This document shows, piece by piece, positions 1-10,669 of a stretch of 64,000 nucleotides of DNA. The position numbers and the translations under genes are program-made. A model generated the notes under the pieces. It was not told where the DNA came from, searched no databases, and saw nothing but the letters and a program-made list of their open reading frames with translations. Origin of the DNA: Morinoia aosen (Eukaryota > Arthropoda > Malacostraca > Amphipoda > Talitridae); contig CM059557.1 in assembly GCA_030386875.1 (NCBI GenBank), forward strand, positions 55,692,514 through 55,756,513, written 5' to 3'. The stretch's first letter is position 1. Every line of letters starts with the position of its first letter.

Positions 1-269
1 GGTGGAATTATCGGCGTGTATCGTAACTCATAACTGTTACAGAACTGAGTGTCTCTAATCATTCAGTGCAGGAGAAAACTAACGTATTCAATAGTTGGAA
101 ACAATGGAAGTGAGGACTGATTTATCTCTGCGATACTAGAGCTAGCATGGACAGCATGGTAGTGAAATTGGTTAGGATAATCTCATGAGAAAAGCAAAAA
201 TAAGGCAGGCAGATTTTTTTTGTGGTGGGCAGTAAATTTTTCATTTATTTGTTTTATTTTTTATTTTAG

Positions 270-406
270 GAGCGATCCAAGAAAATTGTGAGCATATACA
301 TGACCTGCTTTACGCCCGCCTCTGTCCAGACCAGGCCGGCACTAACAAGACGTGTTTGACATTTTCTGCAAAACTAAGCAGTTCGCCTAAAAACTCCTAT
401 GTATGA
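270..406 (+). CDS. Candidate terminal or internal exon, product unknown
   Basis: A long pyrimidine tract ending in TTTTATTTTAG (acceptor AG at 268-269) is followed by a reading frame open for 44 codons, with codons starting at 272 and a TGA at 404-406. The segment is clearly less AT-rich than its flanks. The peptide includes ENCEHIHDLLYARLCPDQAG followed by TNKTC: three cysteines and an N-K-T glycosylation sequon. A possible donor (GTATGA) at 401 would make it an internal exon. The rest of the gene would lie left of the window. I do not recognise the protein. An open frame of this length can occur by chance, so the call rests on the strong acceptor and the change in composition. Confidence 0.3.
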
Positions 407-1740
407 CAACAAGTGCAAGTGTGGGTTTGAAGAATAGTTTTTACGAGATGGTAAAAGTAATTTAATACGAAAATCAAAAATTGTGAAGATATTCAAGTTC
501 TTAGGAGCTCAGGTGTTTTTTCCTTTTTATGTTAAATACTCTTCGAGTTGAGTTTCTCCTTTGTTTTACTGAGAAAGTCATAATTTAGTTATAAATCTAC
601 ATTAACCTTTTGCTGAAAAACAATTTGATTATCCAGATAGTTAATGAGGCTCAAGCAATTTCTGGTAACACTTCATTTTTTGACTCACTCAAAATTAAAG
701 AAAAATTGCAATTCAATGCACTCTAAATTGCAATTTAGACTGCGTTGCACTCAATCGAAGTCTAAAATTTAGTATAAATTATGATTTTTTTAAATTTTGT
801 TCCTGAAATATGCATCTATTCAGCGCAGGTTGATTCACTCCAACGCGGTGCATGCAATACCTAATCTAGATTTGTATGAAAATTATTAGTCGTAGATGAT
901 TGCCTTTTTTCGGCCGATCAGGAACACCATTATAGCCCTGTTACACTCGAGGCAATATTTTCAATAAAATTAATATTTACCATGAGATTTCCTAAAAATT
1001 GTCGTCGTTGTAAAATGCTCTGCTCGTCTGAGTACTTCACGTTGGTGCGAGGTAGTGTCGACGGATTTTTTATTAATTGAACTGTCACGTACAATTATTA
1101 TCATTTCGCCAACTTAGAAACCTATTTCTTCTCTCCAATATTTTTCTTCTCTACTGGCAGCTCAAATTTTTACGTAGACTAATTTCAACAAGTTCCGAAA
1201 TATTTTCCTTGGAAAAATTAATTCCATTACCATTCTAATAAAATATTTCCTGCTTTTCAAATAATTACCGAGATTGTCTCATGAACACATTTTGTTCACA
1301 TTCTTCACAATTTTTTCAAATGCCATCAACCCAGAATACTGAGTCGATGCAGTTGGTTTGCCTTTTCCCTGCTAAACATTTCAAGTCAGAAACAAACACA
1401 AAACCTCAAATTCTTAATCGCAACAAGCTGCTCCTTACAGCGATTGACTTCATTAGAGCCCTTTGGTCGGAAGTGGAAGGGTTAGTAGGGCGACGTGACA
1501 AAGCGGTGGCACATTTAAGCCGAACAGGGAGAGAAAACGAGTCTTGATTGTTGCTCCCTTAACCCTAACACAAGTTACTTGGCAACCGCAGACGTCTCGT
1601 CCTTGGGCTAACTGCCTCCTTGTTACCAACCTGACGCCTGTGTGGTGCTCTGTCTCGATGCTGCGTGCAGCGTGCGATGTGAGAAGCTTAACTTTGACAC
1701 CACCGAGTGGGATTCAATGCAAGACTGTTGAGTGGAATTC
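407..1740. other. AT-rich non-coding stretch
   Basis: I see no gene, RNA or repeat structure here. Short open frames at 1281-1547 and 1544-1783 resemble nothing known and have no splice or start context that supports them. Confidence 0.5.
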
Positions 1741-1985
1741 ACAGACAGATACACGCGCAAGCAAACTAGTTACACTAGTGTAAAAACATACTACACACCT
1801 AGACACACAACATACAAGTGCAAACACAAGGTGCACGCGTGAACAAACTAGTTACACTAGTTTAAAATAATAGTTATACTAGTGCAAAAATATGCTTCTT
1901 ATGTAAAAAAAACAAGCTGCACACATGAGAAAAGCTACCCACGTGAGAAAGCTAGTTACATTCGTGTAAAAAATGCAAATTACGT
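1741..1985. repeat. Decayed tandem repeat built on CTAGTTACACTAGT
   Basis: The palindrome-like core CTAGTTACACTAG followed by A-rich DNA recurs with its core at 1766 and 1848 and, degraded, at 1952. A shortened ACTAGTGCAAAAA form lies between the last two. Spacing is 82 then about 104 bases. The copies are diverged, so this is an old minisatellite-like repeat. Confidence 0.5.
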
Positions 1986-2439
1986 AGAAAAAGAACTTGA
2001 CACGTTAGGGAACAAGCAACGAAAGTGAATCACTAATTCACGGATTGTCGCGTATTGCAGGCGATAGTGGAATTCGAGATCGTGCCAGTGAGGGCCGACT
2101 CTGAACTCAATACAATGACATATCCGAACAGTTACGTTTAGCACAAACTTAATTATCGTTTCACAATTCTTGGATACAAGCATGTGGGCTAAATCACCCT
2201 TTTATTGTCTGAATTTGAAGAGTAAATTCAACTCATTTGCGCCGCAGTTATATTGTCAGTCCTTAGTCAGCTCATATGTATAAAAATCATTTACAAATAG
2301 TTCATTCGTATTTTAAATGTCACCTTTCTGACCTTCTAAATATCGTTTTTACGTTTTCATTTTCTAAATCCTGTGTTCGGCATAGCGAGCATGTTTACGT
2401 CACTATGTAATAAGCCTCCAAGTACAGAAGTTCTAACAT

Positions 2440-2960
2440 TTTTGCTTGCATTCGAATCCTTAAAGATGTTATTTTAAGAACTTTTTCCTTCGAATAGAAC
2501 CAGAGGTTTACTGTGAACAACTGAAAAATTTAAGCACGGCTTTTTATCAGAAACGCCAGGAACTGGGTAGTCGTAAAAGGGTGGTTTTTCACCACGATAA
2601 CGCAAGCCACGAACTGCATTGACTACTCAGGAGAAGTTGCTGCAGCTTGGATGAGAGGTTTTATCTCTTTCTACATATTCCCCAAGTTTAACTCCGACTG
2701 ATTTGCATCTGTTTTAGTTACTGTAAAATTCATTAAATGGGAAAAGTTTGATTCTGATTAAGACCTGAAATGATTCTTGGAAAATATCTTGCACAAATAA
2801 CGAGCCTAAATTCTTCGAAGAGGGGATCCAAGCGCAAAGATCCAAGAAAAAAAGATTCAAGAAAAATTCATTTCCATCAAATATCACGTGAGCAAAAAAG
2901 TCCCTATCAATGCTATCCGAGATTGTTTGTATTGAGATTGAAGAGGAGACACAGTCATAG
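2440..2960 (+). pseudogene. Mariner (DD34D) transposase relic
   Basis: This is the C-terminal half of a mariner-family cut-and-paste transposase. From 2500 the frame reads PEVYCEQLKNL, then VVFHHDNASHE, with the catalytic Asp at 2596-2598. After a one-base shift it reads TTQEKLLQLG, then EVLSLSTYSPSLTPTDLHLF, with the last Asp at 2700-2702. The two Asp codons are 104 bases apart. Restoring the single lost base gives exactly the 34 intervening residues that define mariner DD34D. A further block, NEPKFFEEGIQ, matches the family C-terminus. In-frame stops replace the Trp after QLG and follow HLF. No N-terminal half or terminal repeats were identified. The relic is dead and lies about 0.5 kb upstream of the neuroparsin start. 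Confidence 0.85.
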
Positions 2961-3367
2961 CATAATTTTAGAGCACGTAGAAATTCTCTCAGTATATTAT
3001 AGACTATAGAAAATATAGGTGGATAATAAATCATTTTGTATATGCATGATAGATATAATATATCTATGTAAAATATAAATTCAGAGCTATAGAAATTTTA
3101 TCATGGGTCGTGTTTCCAATCCATTTCAAGAATGCGTATCGCGATTATTATGTGTACCGTGTTATTGTAAAAGCAATGAACACTTCGAGTTTAGCTCTTT
3201 AGGCCTTTCCTACTGTAATATAGATGCGTCATTTCTTAAGGCACGACTGTTTCATTAGATTCGTCCAACAAACGCTGCTATTTTTAATCTGGATTTTTCT
3301 TGTTACCTCAGAACTAATTTTTAACGTAAATAATATCTTCTTATCAAATATCTGATGTCACAAGGCC

Positions 3368-3400
3368 TATACATACCGAAGAGCCATCAATAATATCAGT
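3368..3400 (+). promoter_or_regulatory. Candidate core promoter of the neuroparsin gene
   Basis: TATACATA at 3368-3375 is followed by the arthropod-style initiator TCAGT at 3396-3400. This puts the presumed +1 A (3398) 30 bases after the TATA start, the expected spacing. The resulting 5' UTR would be about 91 bases. Alternatively TTTCTGTGCAG, ending at 3415, could be a 3' splice site of an upstream non-coding exon. Sequence alone cannot decide between the two. Confidence 0.4.
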
Positions 3401-3488
3401 TTCATTTCTGTGCAGTTTTTCGAGCTTCAGCGACGGCTTACCAAGCAAGACGGATATTTTCGAAAAATCACATCTCCTCACAACAAAC

Positions 3489-3571
3489 ATGGCTGCCACC
3501 AACACCTGCCGAAGCGCCAACATGCTCATTTCTGGACTGTTATTGGCCGCCCTAGTGCTACTGAGCATTGA
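3489..3571 (+). CDS. Neuroparsin exon 1 (signal peptide)
   Basis: This exon encodes residues 1-27 plus two bases of codon 28 and ends at a consensus donor GA|GTAAGT. Its product is the hydrophobic secretion signal. Confidence 0.88.
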
Positions 3572-6500
3572 GTAAGTCGCTTGTGCTGCGAAAATTGTTT
3601 AATGCTTCAAGTCCAATGAATTTTTTCTCCGTCCCTCCCATATTTTAGATCGTTGTGTGCCTGGTGTTAAAATTAACCTTTTTTAAATAGCGCTTATTTT
3701 CCTTTGAATTATCATTTAAAGTACAACATATCAGGCTTTTATAAGACACCTTTTCATAGCACTGTTCAATAATGATAAATTGCAATGATGGGAAGCTCTT
3801 CAGATGAAAGCTCTTCTACTAGGCTTTATAACATGAGCTCATTAGCTATGAGAGTTGATTCAAACTGTTTCTCTTACGAAAGCTTGTGTATCTGGGGACC
3901 CACTAAAACTCACTGTTTAAATTTTACTGTACTTAGGCGTGTAATTTTTTGGCATAAGCATTCAAATGCACTGTCATTTTTGTCAAGGGCCGTCGCAAAT
4001 TGCTCTGTAAGTCCAAACTTAATGTGCAACGGTGTTAGGACAATTCTGTTAGGGTTCACTAGAGGGTCGTATGAAGCGTTTTTAGGGCCAGGATTCATAG
4101 CTGTTCTTACATGCCATTCCTTCTGTTTGTTATGGGCATGCCGCGCCCGGCTATCCCCCTCACGTATCCAGCGACAATACTTTGTGTACCATCTTGTAGA
4201 CCTAGCATAATTACTATTAGTTTGAAATCACCACATGCTAACCACTTTTGTTGATTGTAATTAAAACCGCTAAGAAGTTTTTGATACATTGGATAACATT
4301 CTTTATCTAGGGATGCATTAGAAACAGAGGTTGATGATGACATTTCAGCATTATTATGCAATAGCGCAGCCTCCAGGCTTGTTTTCAAAACGTCTGTAAA
4401 CAATTTCCAATCGTCTACTGTGTCAGAAATTTTTAGTTTTAGCATCAAACGTTCAACATCATTGTAATATATTAAGTCATCGACACTGCTGAAAAACTTA
4501 GAAATTTCCTTTTAACGATTGCGAAGGGTAGATATTTTAACTTTATCTTCTAGGAAGCTCCGCTGCTACAATCTGGATGCTTAGAGTTCAGCTTTTTCTT
4601 CGGGATTTTTATTTCCCTTGTCATGTCATGAAGTTCACCTTGTATAATGCTATAGGTACTTGTCGGTTCAAATGTTGTACCAGTATCCTGGTGCTTGGAA
4701 CGCTTTCTAACACAGCAAGTTCAGTTCCATCATCCTCCATTTCAGTTTTTGTGGGACTGGCAATCTTTCTCCATTGGCCACTGGGTGAATGAAAGATGGC
4801 ATTGCATGGTATTCAATATTGCTCTTCTTCTGCGTATAAATTCCTTTCTTGAAGCATGGTGTCATGCAGAAATAGTAATCGGTGGTGTTTGTCGGTTCAC
4901 GCAAAACAGAGGGCGCACGAAAAAGCATGAAAACTTTTTTCCCATGCATCCAAGCATTCAGGGTGGATGAGCATTCCGTAAAACAAACGTTGGGAGTCCA
5001 ATTCTTCTCCTGGTCTCCGATGCGACACTCAAAGTATAGTACATATGACTTTTTCGCGGCAATCGTCAATGGCCGCTTTCTGAACCATAAATCACGTTAA
5101 CGCAGACGTAGCAAAAACTGTCCGGTGAATTGACACAGGAGCGGAGCATTAATTGCTGAGCATTCAGTGGATGACAAAATTTACGTACAATGTACCAAGT
5201 TACTACGTACAGTAAGTCACTGTTAAAAAAAGCAGTCAATAAAATTATGAAGTACACGGCGAGATGAAGTTATTCGCTTTTTAGCATGTAAAAGGCTGAG
5301 GCCGTAGAAGCCTGAAACGGCTTTTTACCGAAGGGTCAGATGATTTATAAACTGCGACAGAAATGAAAGCCGAGTTGTCTATTTTTTCTCTGATTTTTTC
5401 GTTTGTTGCGTTAACTTAACCTTTCGTAATTATAAAGTTCCAGAGTATATGCAAACTGTAAAAAGTAAAAGTATTGAAAAACCTGAGTCAGGAGAGAATT
5501 TGATTTTTTTTCCGTGTTCAGTGACCCGAAATTTATAAAAAGCGGCTACTTTCACGTTATTAAAAAAAGTGAAAATTGTTCTGTCTATTTGTTCGATCGA
5601 AGCGAGCCGTCGTTGAATCAGAAACAAAATTCTCTCACTCATCTTTATTTCACTAAAAACGTTTTTCCGGTAATTTAAATTCATTTACGATTTTTCAAAT
5701 TGAAAATAACCCTCCTGAATGAGGAACAATTTTCTGATTGACGAACTCAAACGTCAAATCTTTTGTGGCAGCGAGTGAAAATTGGTTCATTAACAGCCAC
5801 GAGCAGGTAGGAATTCGATTTTTGTCAATCGTAATTATTCTTTCCCCATTCAGACTATCATACTGAGGGGAACGGGTTAACTTTGAATCGTTGTTTAACG
5901 ATATTCGTGAGAAAATGGCAGCACAAGAGGAATGATTTTTTTGGAAGCCGGCTCACGTTTTCATTCATGACAGTTATGCTTTGCGATAAATATTTTTAAA
6001 GAAATGAAAAATTTTGCTGGAGAATGGCCTTTGGATTGTATTTATGGAGTGTAGCCAAATCTAAGCTTTGAGTTTAAAAATTAGCTTTCAAAGTAAGAGT
6101 ATATCTATTTATTCTGCACCATCAATGAATTAGAGAGAGCAACTTCTTCAAAAAATTTATTAGTGCTGATTTTTTAAAGAATTTCCAACTAATTTAGCTT
6201 CATTCATATCTATTTGTTCTGTAATTAACTGAGGTGGAAATTCAAAATATTTGCGTATATCCCATCTTACTTAAGTGCTGCAGAAACACAACTTAGCAAA
6301 GCATTCACAATATTTTATTTCACGTAATTTCACTCCTATTCTCAGCTTGTTATGTGTACTTTTACACCATTACCATTCGCTTACAGTCTATGTCTTTAGT
6401 CTGATCATGAAGTAGCTAAATTTTATAATTTTTACTATATATAGGTATGTTCACATTGAAATAAACTATCGAATGCTATTGTCTTGCAGTAAGGACACCC

Positions 6501-8396
6501 TTAAAGCCAATCAAACTCGAAGTTCCCGCACCTGCCATTACTCAACTTAGTTCTCGGCCTCCGTCAAAACAAGACTCGGTGCTGGCTGTTGCAATTACGC
6601 TGCTTGTCCTGAACAAGGCCATTAATTATACATCTCGTCATCAGCAAAGCCATTAATCAAGAATATTTGTTATCAGGCCTTCTATAGTATACAGGATCAT
6701 CTTATCTGTAAAAATCTTCGACCTTACAAGTTTTGAGCTTCGACAATATTTTTTGTACGACTGATGGTTTTTTTGCTCTAACATTGACATAATTTTCTCT
6801 AGACGAGACGTTCCACGGAACTATCGACAGCCTCCCACAATCAGCTTTGACGAATAGTTCTTGTCTACCTTTGCTGCTGGTCTTCATTTATAAATTATTC
6901 AAATCAACGCTTGTGTTTTATATGACTTCAGTACTTGCTTTCCTGATTAAATTTCATAGGATCTTAATAACGTTCACTATTGTTTTAAATAGTTACGAGC
7001 ATCTGTTTATGAACTTCATTTTCATTGCAAGTACTGCATTTACGTTCAGGAACCAGATACTCAGTGCGACTTTGCAACATTATTTTAATGCGTGGACAAT
7101 TGGGAAAATTATTTTCCTAAGTCTTCTCTTTTATTTCACGGTTAGAAATTTTTATACAGAACTACCAGCATGTTTACCTCAGTTGTGATTTATGTTCTAA
7201 CGACCAGTTTTGTTCCTGACCAGACCTGCATCAGCCGCCCCCTCGTGTCAGGGCCGGAGTAGCAGCACGCAAGTGACGGAGGACACCTGCATCAATGGCA
7301 TCGTCTACGACTGGTGCCACCAGCAGACTTGTGGCAAGGTGGGCTCTTGCAAGACTTCTTTTGCGTTGAAAGCACTTAAAGCTCGTAGGTGCAAAGTAAA
7401 CTTTGTTAATCCTCATACAAGGTAATCGTAGTTTTCTGACAGTCCACCTGAGGATGTGATCCTTGACATGGGATTGAGGGTTTCATGAGTGGGGAGTACG
7501 GTCAGAATTAGGAGGATGCTTCTCAATGAAGGAGGCTTGTTTCGCGACTAAACAGTCTTACTCGAGCCGCTTTGGAAGTGCATGAATGTGGCAGAGCAGT
7601 CGCGTTTGAATCTCGTCTTCAGGAACTTATGATGGGTTTTCTCGTTTGCACATAAACTCGTCGAGTATGTCAAGAAGTTTAGATAGGAATATTAAGCTGA
7701 GATGAATACCTCGAAAGCCAGTCTAAAGTTCTGAAAGCAGCCATAGCGATCAACAACACTGGAATGTGTGTCTAACTTGACTTAATGCTTCCTAGTTTCT
7801 AACAATTTTTGTTTCGCGTATTTTACATGAATTACATGTTGAGAGCATACAAGTAAGGCAATTGTTAGCGAACACTTCGTTCGTAGAGCCGTTGTAAGTG
7901 ATTGTCTGTTTCTTGTTGCATTTTCACTCCTTCAACACACCCTTTCGTGTCCATGAGCCCGTTAGTAACCAACTCAGTATCACACATGACGTGCCAAGCG
8001 CAAAAAATTTTCATTGGTACGATAGAAATAGAGATAGTAAAAACCGCCAATAGCCCCACTCAAAGTGACTCAACCGTCTCGAAAAGCTTTTTTCTAAAAA
8101 AAGACATCCAGTGTAAGCAGCATGGTACACTTTCTTCGATGTATGTTACCACAGATTTTTAAGCATACGTTGTATACATTCATTCACTGAACACGCTTTC
8201 CCATCAATCGAGAAGAAGGTAATAAGAACCCTTGCGAGGACGGATGTTTTCAAAATCCTGTTTGCAGGGGCCGGGCGAGCCGTGCGGCGGTCGCTGGAAC
8301 GAGGACGGGGAGTGTGGCAAAGGGATGTTCTGCGCTTGTGGCGTCTGCCACGGCTGCAACCGCCGCCTCGACTGCTACTTCGACGTCAAGTGCTAG
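3489..8396 (+). CDS. Neuroparsin precursor (three coding exons, 108 aa)
   Basis: The coding sequence joins 3489-3571, 7224-7338 and 8268-8396 (327 nt including TAG). Neuroparsins are secreted brain neurohormones of arthropods, distantly like the N-terminal domain of IGF-binding proteins. They act on reproduction and metabolism, and the mosquito homologue is ovary ecdysteroidogenic hormone. Residues 1-32 form a signal peptide: hydrophobic core ISGLLLAALVLLSI, then PASA, with predicted cleavage before APSC. The mature 76 residues have twelve Cys at 36, 50, 59, 64, 72, 82, 88, 90, 93, 96, 102 and 108. The family signature CGKGPGEPCGG and the CACGVCHGC cluster are present. Start context ACAAACATGG is good; Met12 is an alternative start giving a shorter signal peptide. 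Introns are GT-AG with consistent phases (2, then 0). No frame defects are seen. Precise orthology and expression are not shown by sequence. Confidence 0.93.
3572..7223 (+). other. Neuroparsin intron 1
   Basis: This 3652-base phase-2 intron runs from GTAAGT to the acceptor TTCCTGACCAG. It contains the minus-strand transposon-like fossil at about 3800-5069. I see nothing specific in 5100-7200 beyond AT-rich DNA. Confidence 0.8.
3800..5069 (-). pseudogene. Fossil of an unnamed transposon-like arthropod protein family
   Basis: Read on the minus strand from 5069 downward, ordered blocks match a family I know from many insect and crustacean genomes, where it behaves as a dispersed element. Block 1 (5069-4707) has WTPNVCFTEC, LNAWMHGKK, REPTNTTDYYFC and ANGERLPVP; its paired Cys suggest a metal-binding fold. 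Block 2 (about 4650-4560) has LHDMTREIKIPKKKAEL. Block 3 (4448-4107) has DDWKLFTDVLKTSLEAALLH and WLACGDFKLIVIMLGLQ. Block 4 (4098-3910) has DPLVNPNRIVLTPLHIKFGL. Block 5 (about 3905-3830) has VLVGPQIHKLS, then FESTL. Several frameshifts and stops separate the blocks, so the copy is dead. The function of the family is unknown to me. No terminal repeats were found. It sits antisense inside neuroparsin intron 1. Confidence 0.65.
7224..7338 (+). CDS. Neuroparsin exon 2
   Basis: This exon completes Glu28 and encodes residues 29-66: the signal cleavage site PASA|APSC and the first four mature cysteines. It ends GGCAAG|GTGGGC, phase 0. Confidence 0.9.
7339..8267 (+). other. Neuroparsin intron 2
   Basis: This is a 929-base phase-0 intron, GTGGGC to CTGTTTGCAG. 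No gene or element is visible inside it. Confidence 0.85.
8268..8396 (+). CDS. Neuroparsin exon 3 (cysteine-rich C-terminal half)
   Basis: This exon encodes residues 67-108, starting GPGEPCGGRW and ending with Cys108 and TAG. It carries eight of the twelve mature cysteines. It is the most GC-rich segment of the first 30 kb. No convincing AATAAA was found in the following 600 bases. Confidence 0.93.
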   Translation, partial: GPGEPCGGRWNEDGECGKGMFCACGVCHGCNRRLDCYFDVKC

Positions 8397-10540
8397 GCTG
8401 CAAGCTTACCGGCTGATCAAGATGCGACGCTGTTCGACGGGAGAAAACGGGATGCTCCAATGAGGCGAAGGGAAAAGTTTTATTCGAGCTACAAAAACCA
8501 CACCACGCACACCTGAAGCTGTCTCGGGATTTTCACATATTCAGTATTTTATGTTGGGGAATTTGATGGTTTTCATTTGTCATTGTAGTTTCCATTTCTG
8601 TTAACGAATTGAATCTGTTTAAGTGCAACAAGTGGTCTAGTTCAATTCATGCGCTGCTGAGACCTAAATAACATCTCTAGAAGTCCAAATCTTATTTTTA
8701 GCGTCAATATGGCTTCAGCTGGCTTAAGTTTTCACACATTAGTTTATTTTGCTTCGGTTAACTTTCCAATGGCGGAGGGAATGGTGCAAACATCGTATAT
8801 TCAGTCACTATTATAACATATACGCACATGTTTGCTTACTGTATGCTCGTTAGCTCTCCTATTATCCACGTATTTCTCGCATTGGTGAGTATGGTGTGTT
8901 AGAAGCTTGTCTTAACTTCGCTTGCAAAGACTTCGGAGCCGTGCAAGTACTGAAGCCCTTTGAAAAATGTGAAGCCGTCAAATCATCGATAACCAATGAG
9001 ATGAAATGAAATTTCCTGGATTAAGACCTTGTCCAGCAAAATGAAAAATAACGAAGAGGGTTTGTCCTGTGTACGTTTCTCATTGGATAAAGAGAGGCTC
9101 TGATTTCTTTGCAGTGCGAAGTGAAACCTCTTTTTTCCGGAACTTGTTTGATACAAAACTATAATTCCATTATTGAACTGCCACCGACAGTCATAAGTAT
9201 TAAAAATCTATCCACCCAGTTACATGCTTGGTACAAAAGTTGTAGGTTACTTGTTTAGTCGTGTGGTTACACAAGCATGGATAAGAGAAATGTTTGTTTC
9301 AATCCAGCATTCTCAAAGAAATTGATGCAAGAAATTTCTAAAGTGAGAATGTGAATTATTTCCACTTTCAAGTCCCCTTTTTCCATAACAGTTCAAGTTG
9401 GAAAAATGGAAGAGGGTTGTTTCGAAGTAAAAGTTTTGTACAAAAATAAGTAGAGATATCATCACGTCGTGAGAATAGGCAAATCATAGACGGCAACCCC
9501 TTATTAGTTCAACATTTTCTTGTACGACGAACTCTTCCGGGAAAGAGATGTTTGACCGTGTATGTATCGTGAGTGTCTGTGTCCTTATTAATGTGTCTAC
9601 CGCTACCGCAGCTTAGTTTTTGAGTTATTTAAGGCCATTGTGATACTAACGTTAAACTGTTAGAGCGTTGAAGCTATGGCATTCAAGTCGCAGGTTGAAT
9701 AGAAACACATTTTGAAGCCTAGTAAAGAACTCAGGAAAATCTCAGAAGAACTGTGTAGGAAAAATTTAAAAAGTCTTTAACGAGTGCAAGTTGGTACGCA
9801 CTATGTTTCGCTTCGCACTTTTATTTACGTGTTGTCTGTTCAGTGTTCCTTATGTGCGAATTCCGTGTTGTATTTTTCTCTTGTTTACTATATTACGAAC
9901 ATAGTTTTGAAGCACTTTCTCTCAGTCGCAATTTTGCAATCTAATGTTAGGGAAAATGTGGTTTTGTTTTCATATTATACTTCATTGTTGGTTGTCGGGA
10001 AAATTTTAAAGTGAATTCAGTTGAAAGAATAGCATCGATATCACTCCAATTCTGAGGGTTGATCATCTGCTTCTCTGGTTTTCATATTGTATTTTCTTTT
10101 GTTATAAGGAAAATTTTTTAGCCAATGAACTTCAATGGAGTAGGACCTTCTGCCATATTTAATTTCATTGGCGGGAAAATTGGAGCAATAAGCAGGCATT
10201 GAGCGCAAATGTTGTAAGGGTAAGGGGAAGGTATGTATTAAAACGAATATTCTAATACTAAAAATGTAAAAGATAGAAGATTCATTTATCCAAACACATG
10301 ATTAAAACTGTATGATATTTTATTTCTATGGAACATGTTTCATTTTGATGAAAAGCGTGTGTCCTCTGCACTAATTTTAAAAGTTTCGAAGTATTTTTAA
10401 TAGCTTTCAATGCTTGCTTCTTGCTTCTGCTATTTAAAGGAAGTGAGTTTTAGAATCAGCAACTTGGATATTCATTTGCAGTACGCTAGAGATATTCTGA
10501 TTCTGTGCGTTGCATTGCAAGCTAAGTAAAATTGAGGAGC
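8397..10540. other. Neuroparsin 3' UTR and flank, no further gene seen
   Basis: This AT-rich DNA must contain the 3' UTR, but its end cannot be placed. An acceptor-like TTTCTTTGCAG at about 9115 is followed by 47 open codons. I judged that a chance frame. Confidence 0.4.
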
Positions 10541-10550
10541 TAAATTTACT

Positions 10551-10665
10551 CATGGGGAAAGATATTAGTAATTTATTTAGCTGACATTTCTCATTGGGCA
10601 AAATATTAGTAATTTATTTAGCTGGCATTTCTCATGGGGCAAAATACTAGTAATTTATTTAGCTT
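10551..10665. repeat. 41-bp direct repeat, three copies
   Basis: The core TATTAGTAATTTATTTAGCT begins at 10563 and 10604, and as TACTAGTAATTTATTTAGCT at 10645: two steps of exactly 41 bases. Copies are joined by a CATTTCTCATNGGGCAAAA-type segment. Divergence is low, so the repeat is fairly young. Confidence 0.85.
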
Positions 10666-10669
10666 CAAC

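Noticed and set aside
3785..4210. 141-codon plus-strand ORF
   Set aside because: It is the opposite-strand shadow of the transposon-like fossil; the minus-strand blocks carry the homology.
9117..9260. Fourth neuroparsin or other exon after TTTCTTTGCAG
   Set aside because: Neuroparsin already ends at 8396 with its last Cys; the 47 open codons are not recognisable and can arise by chance.
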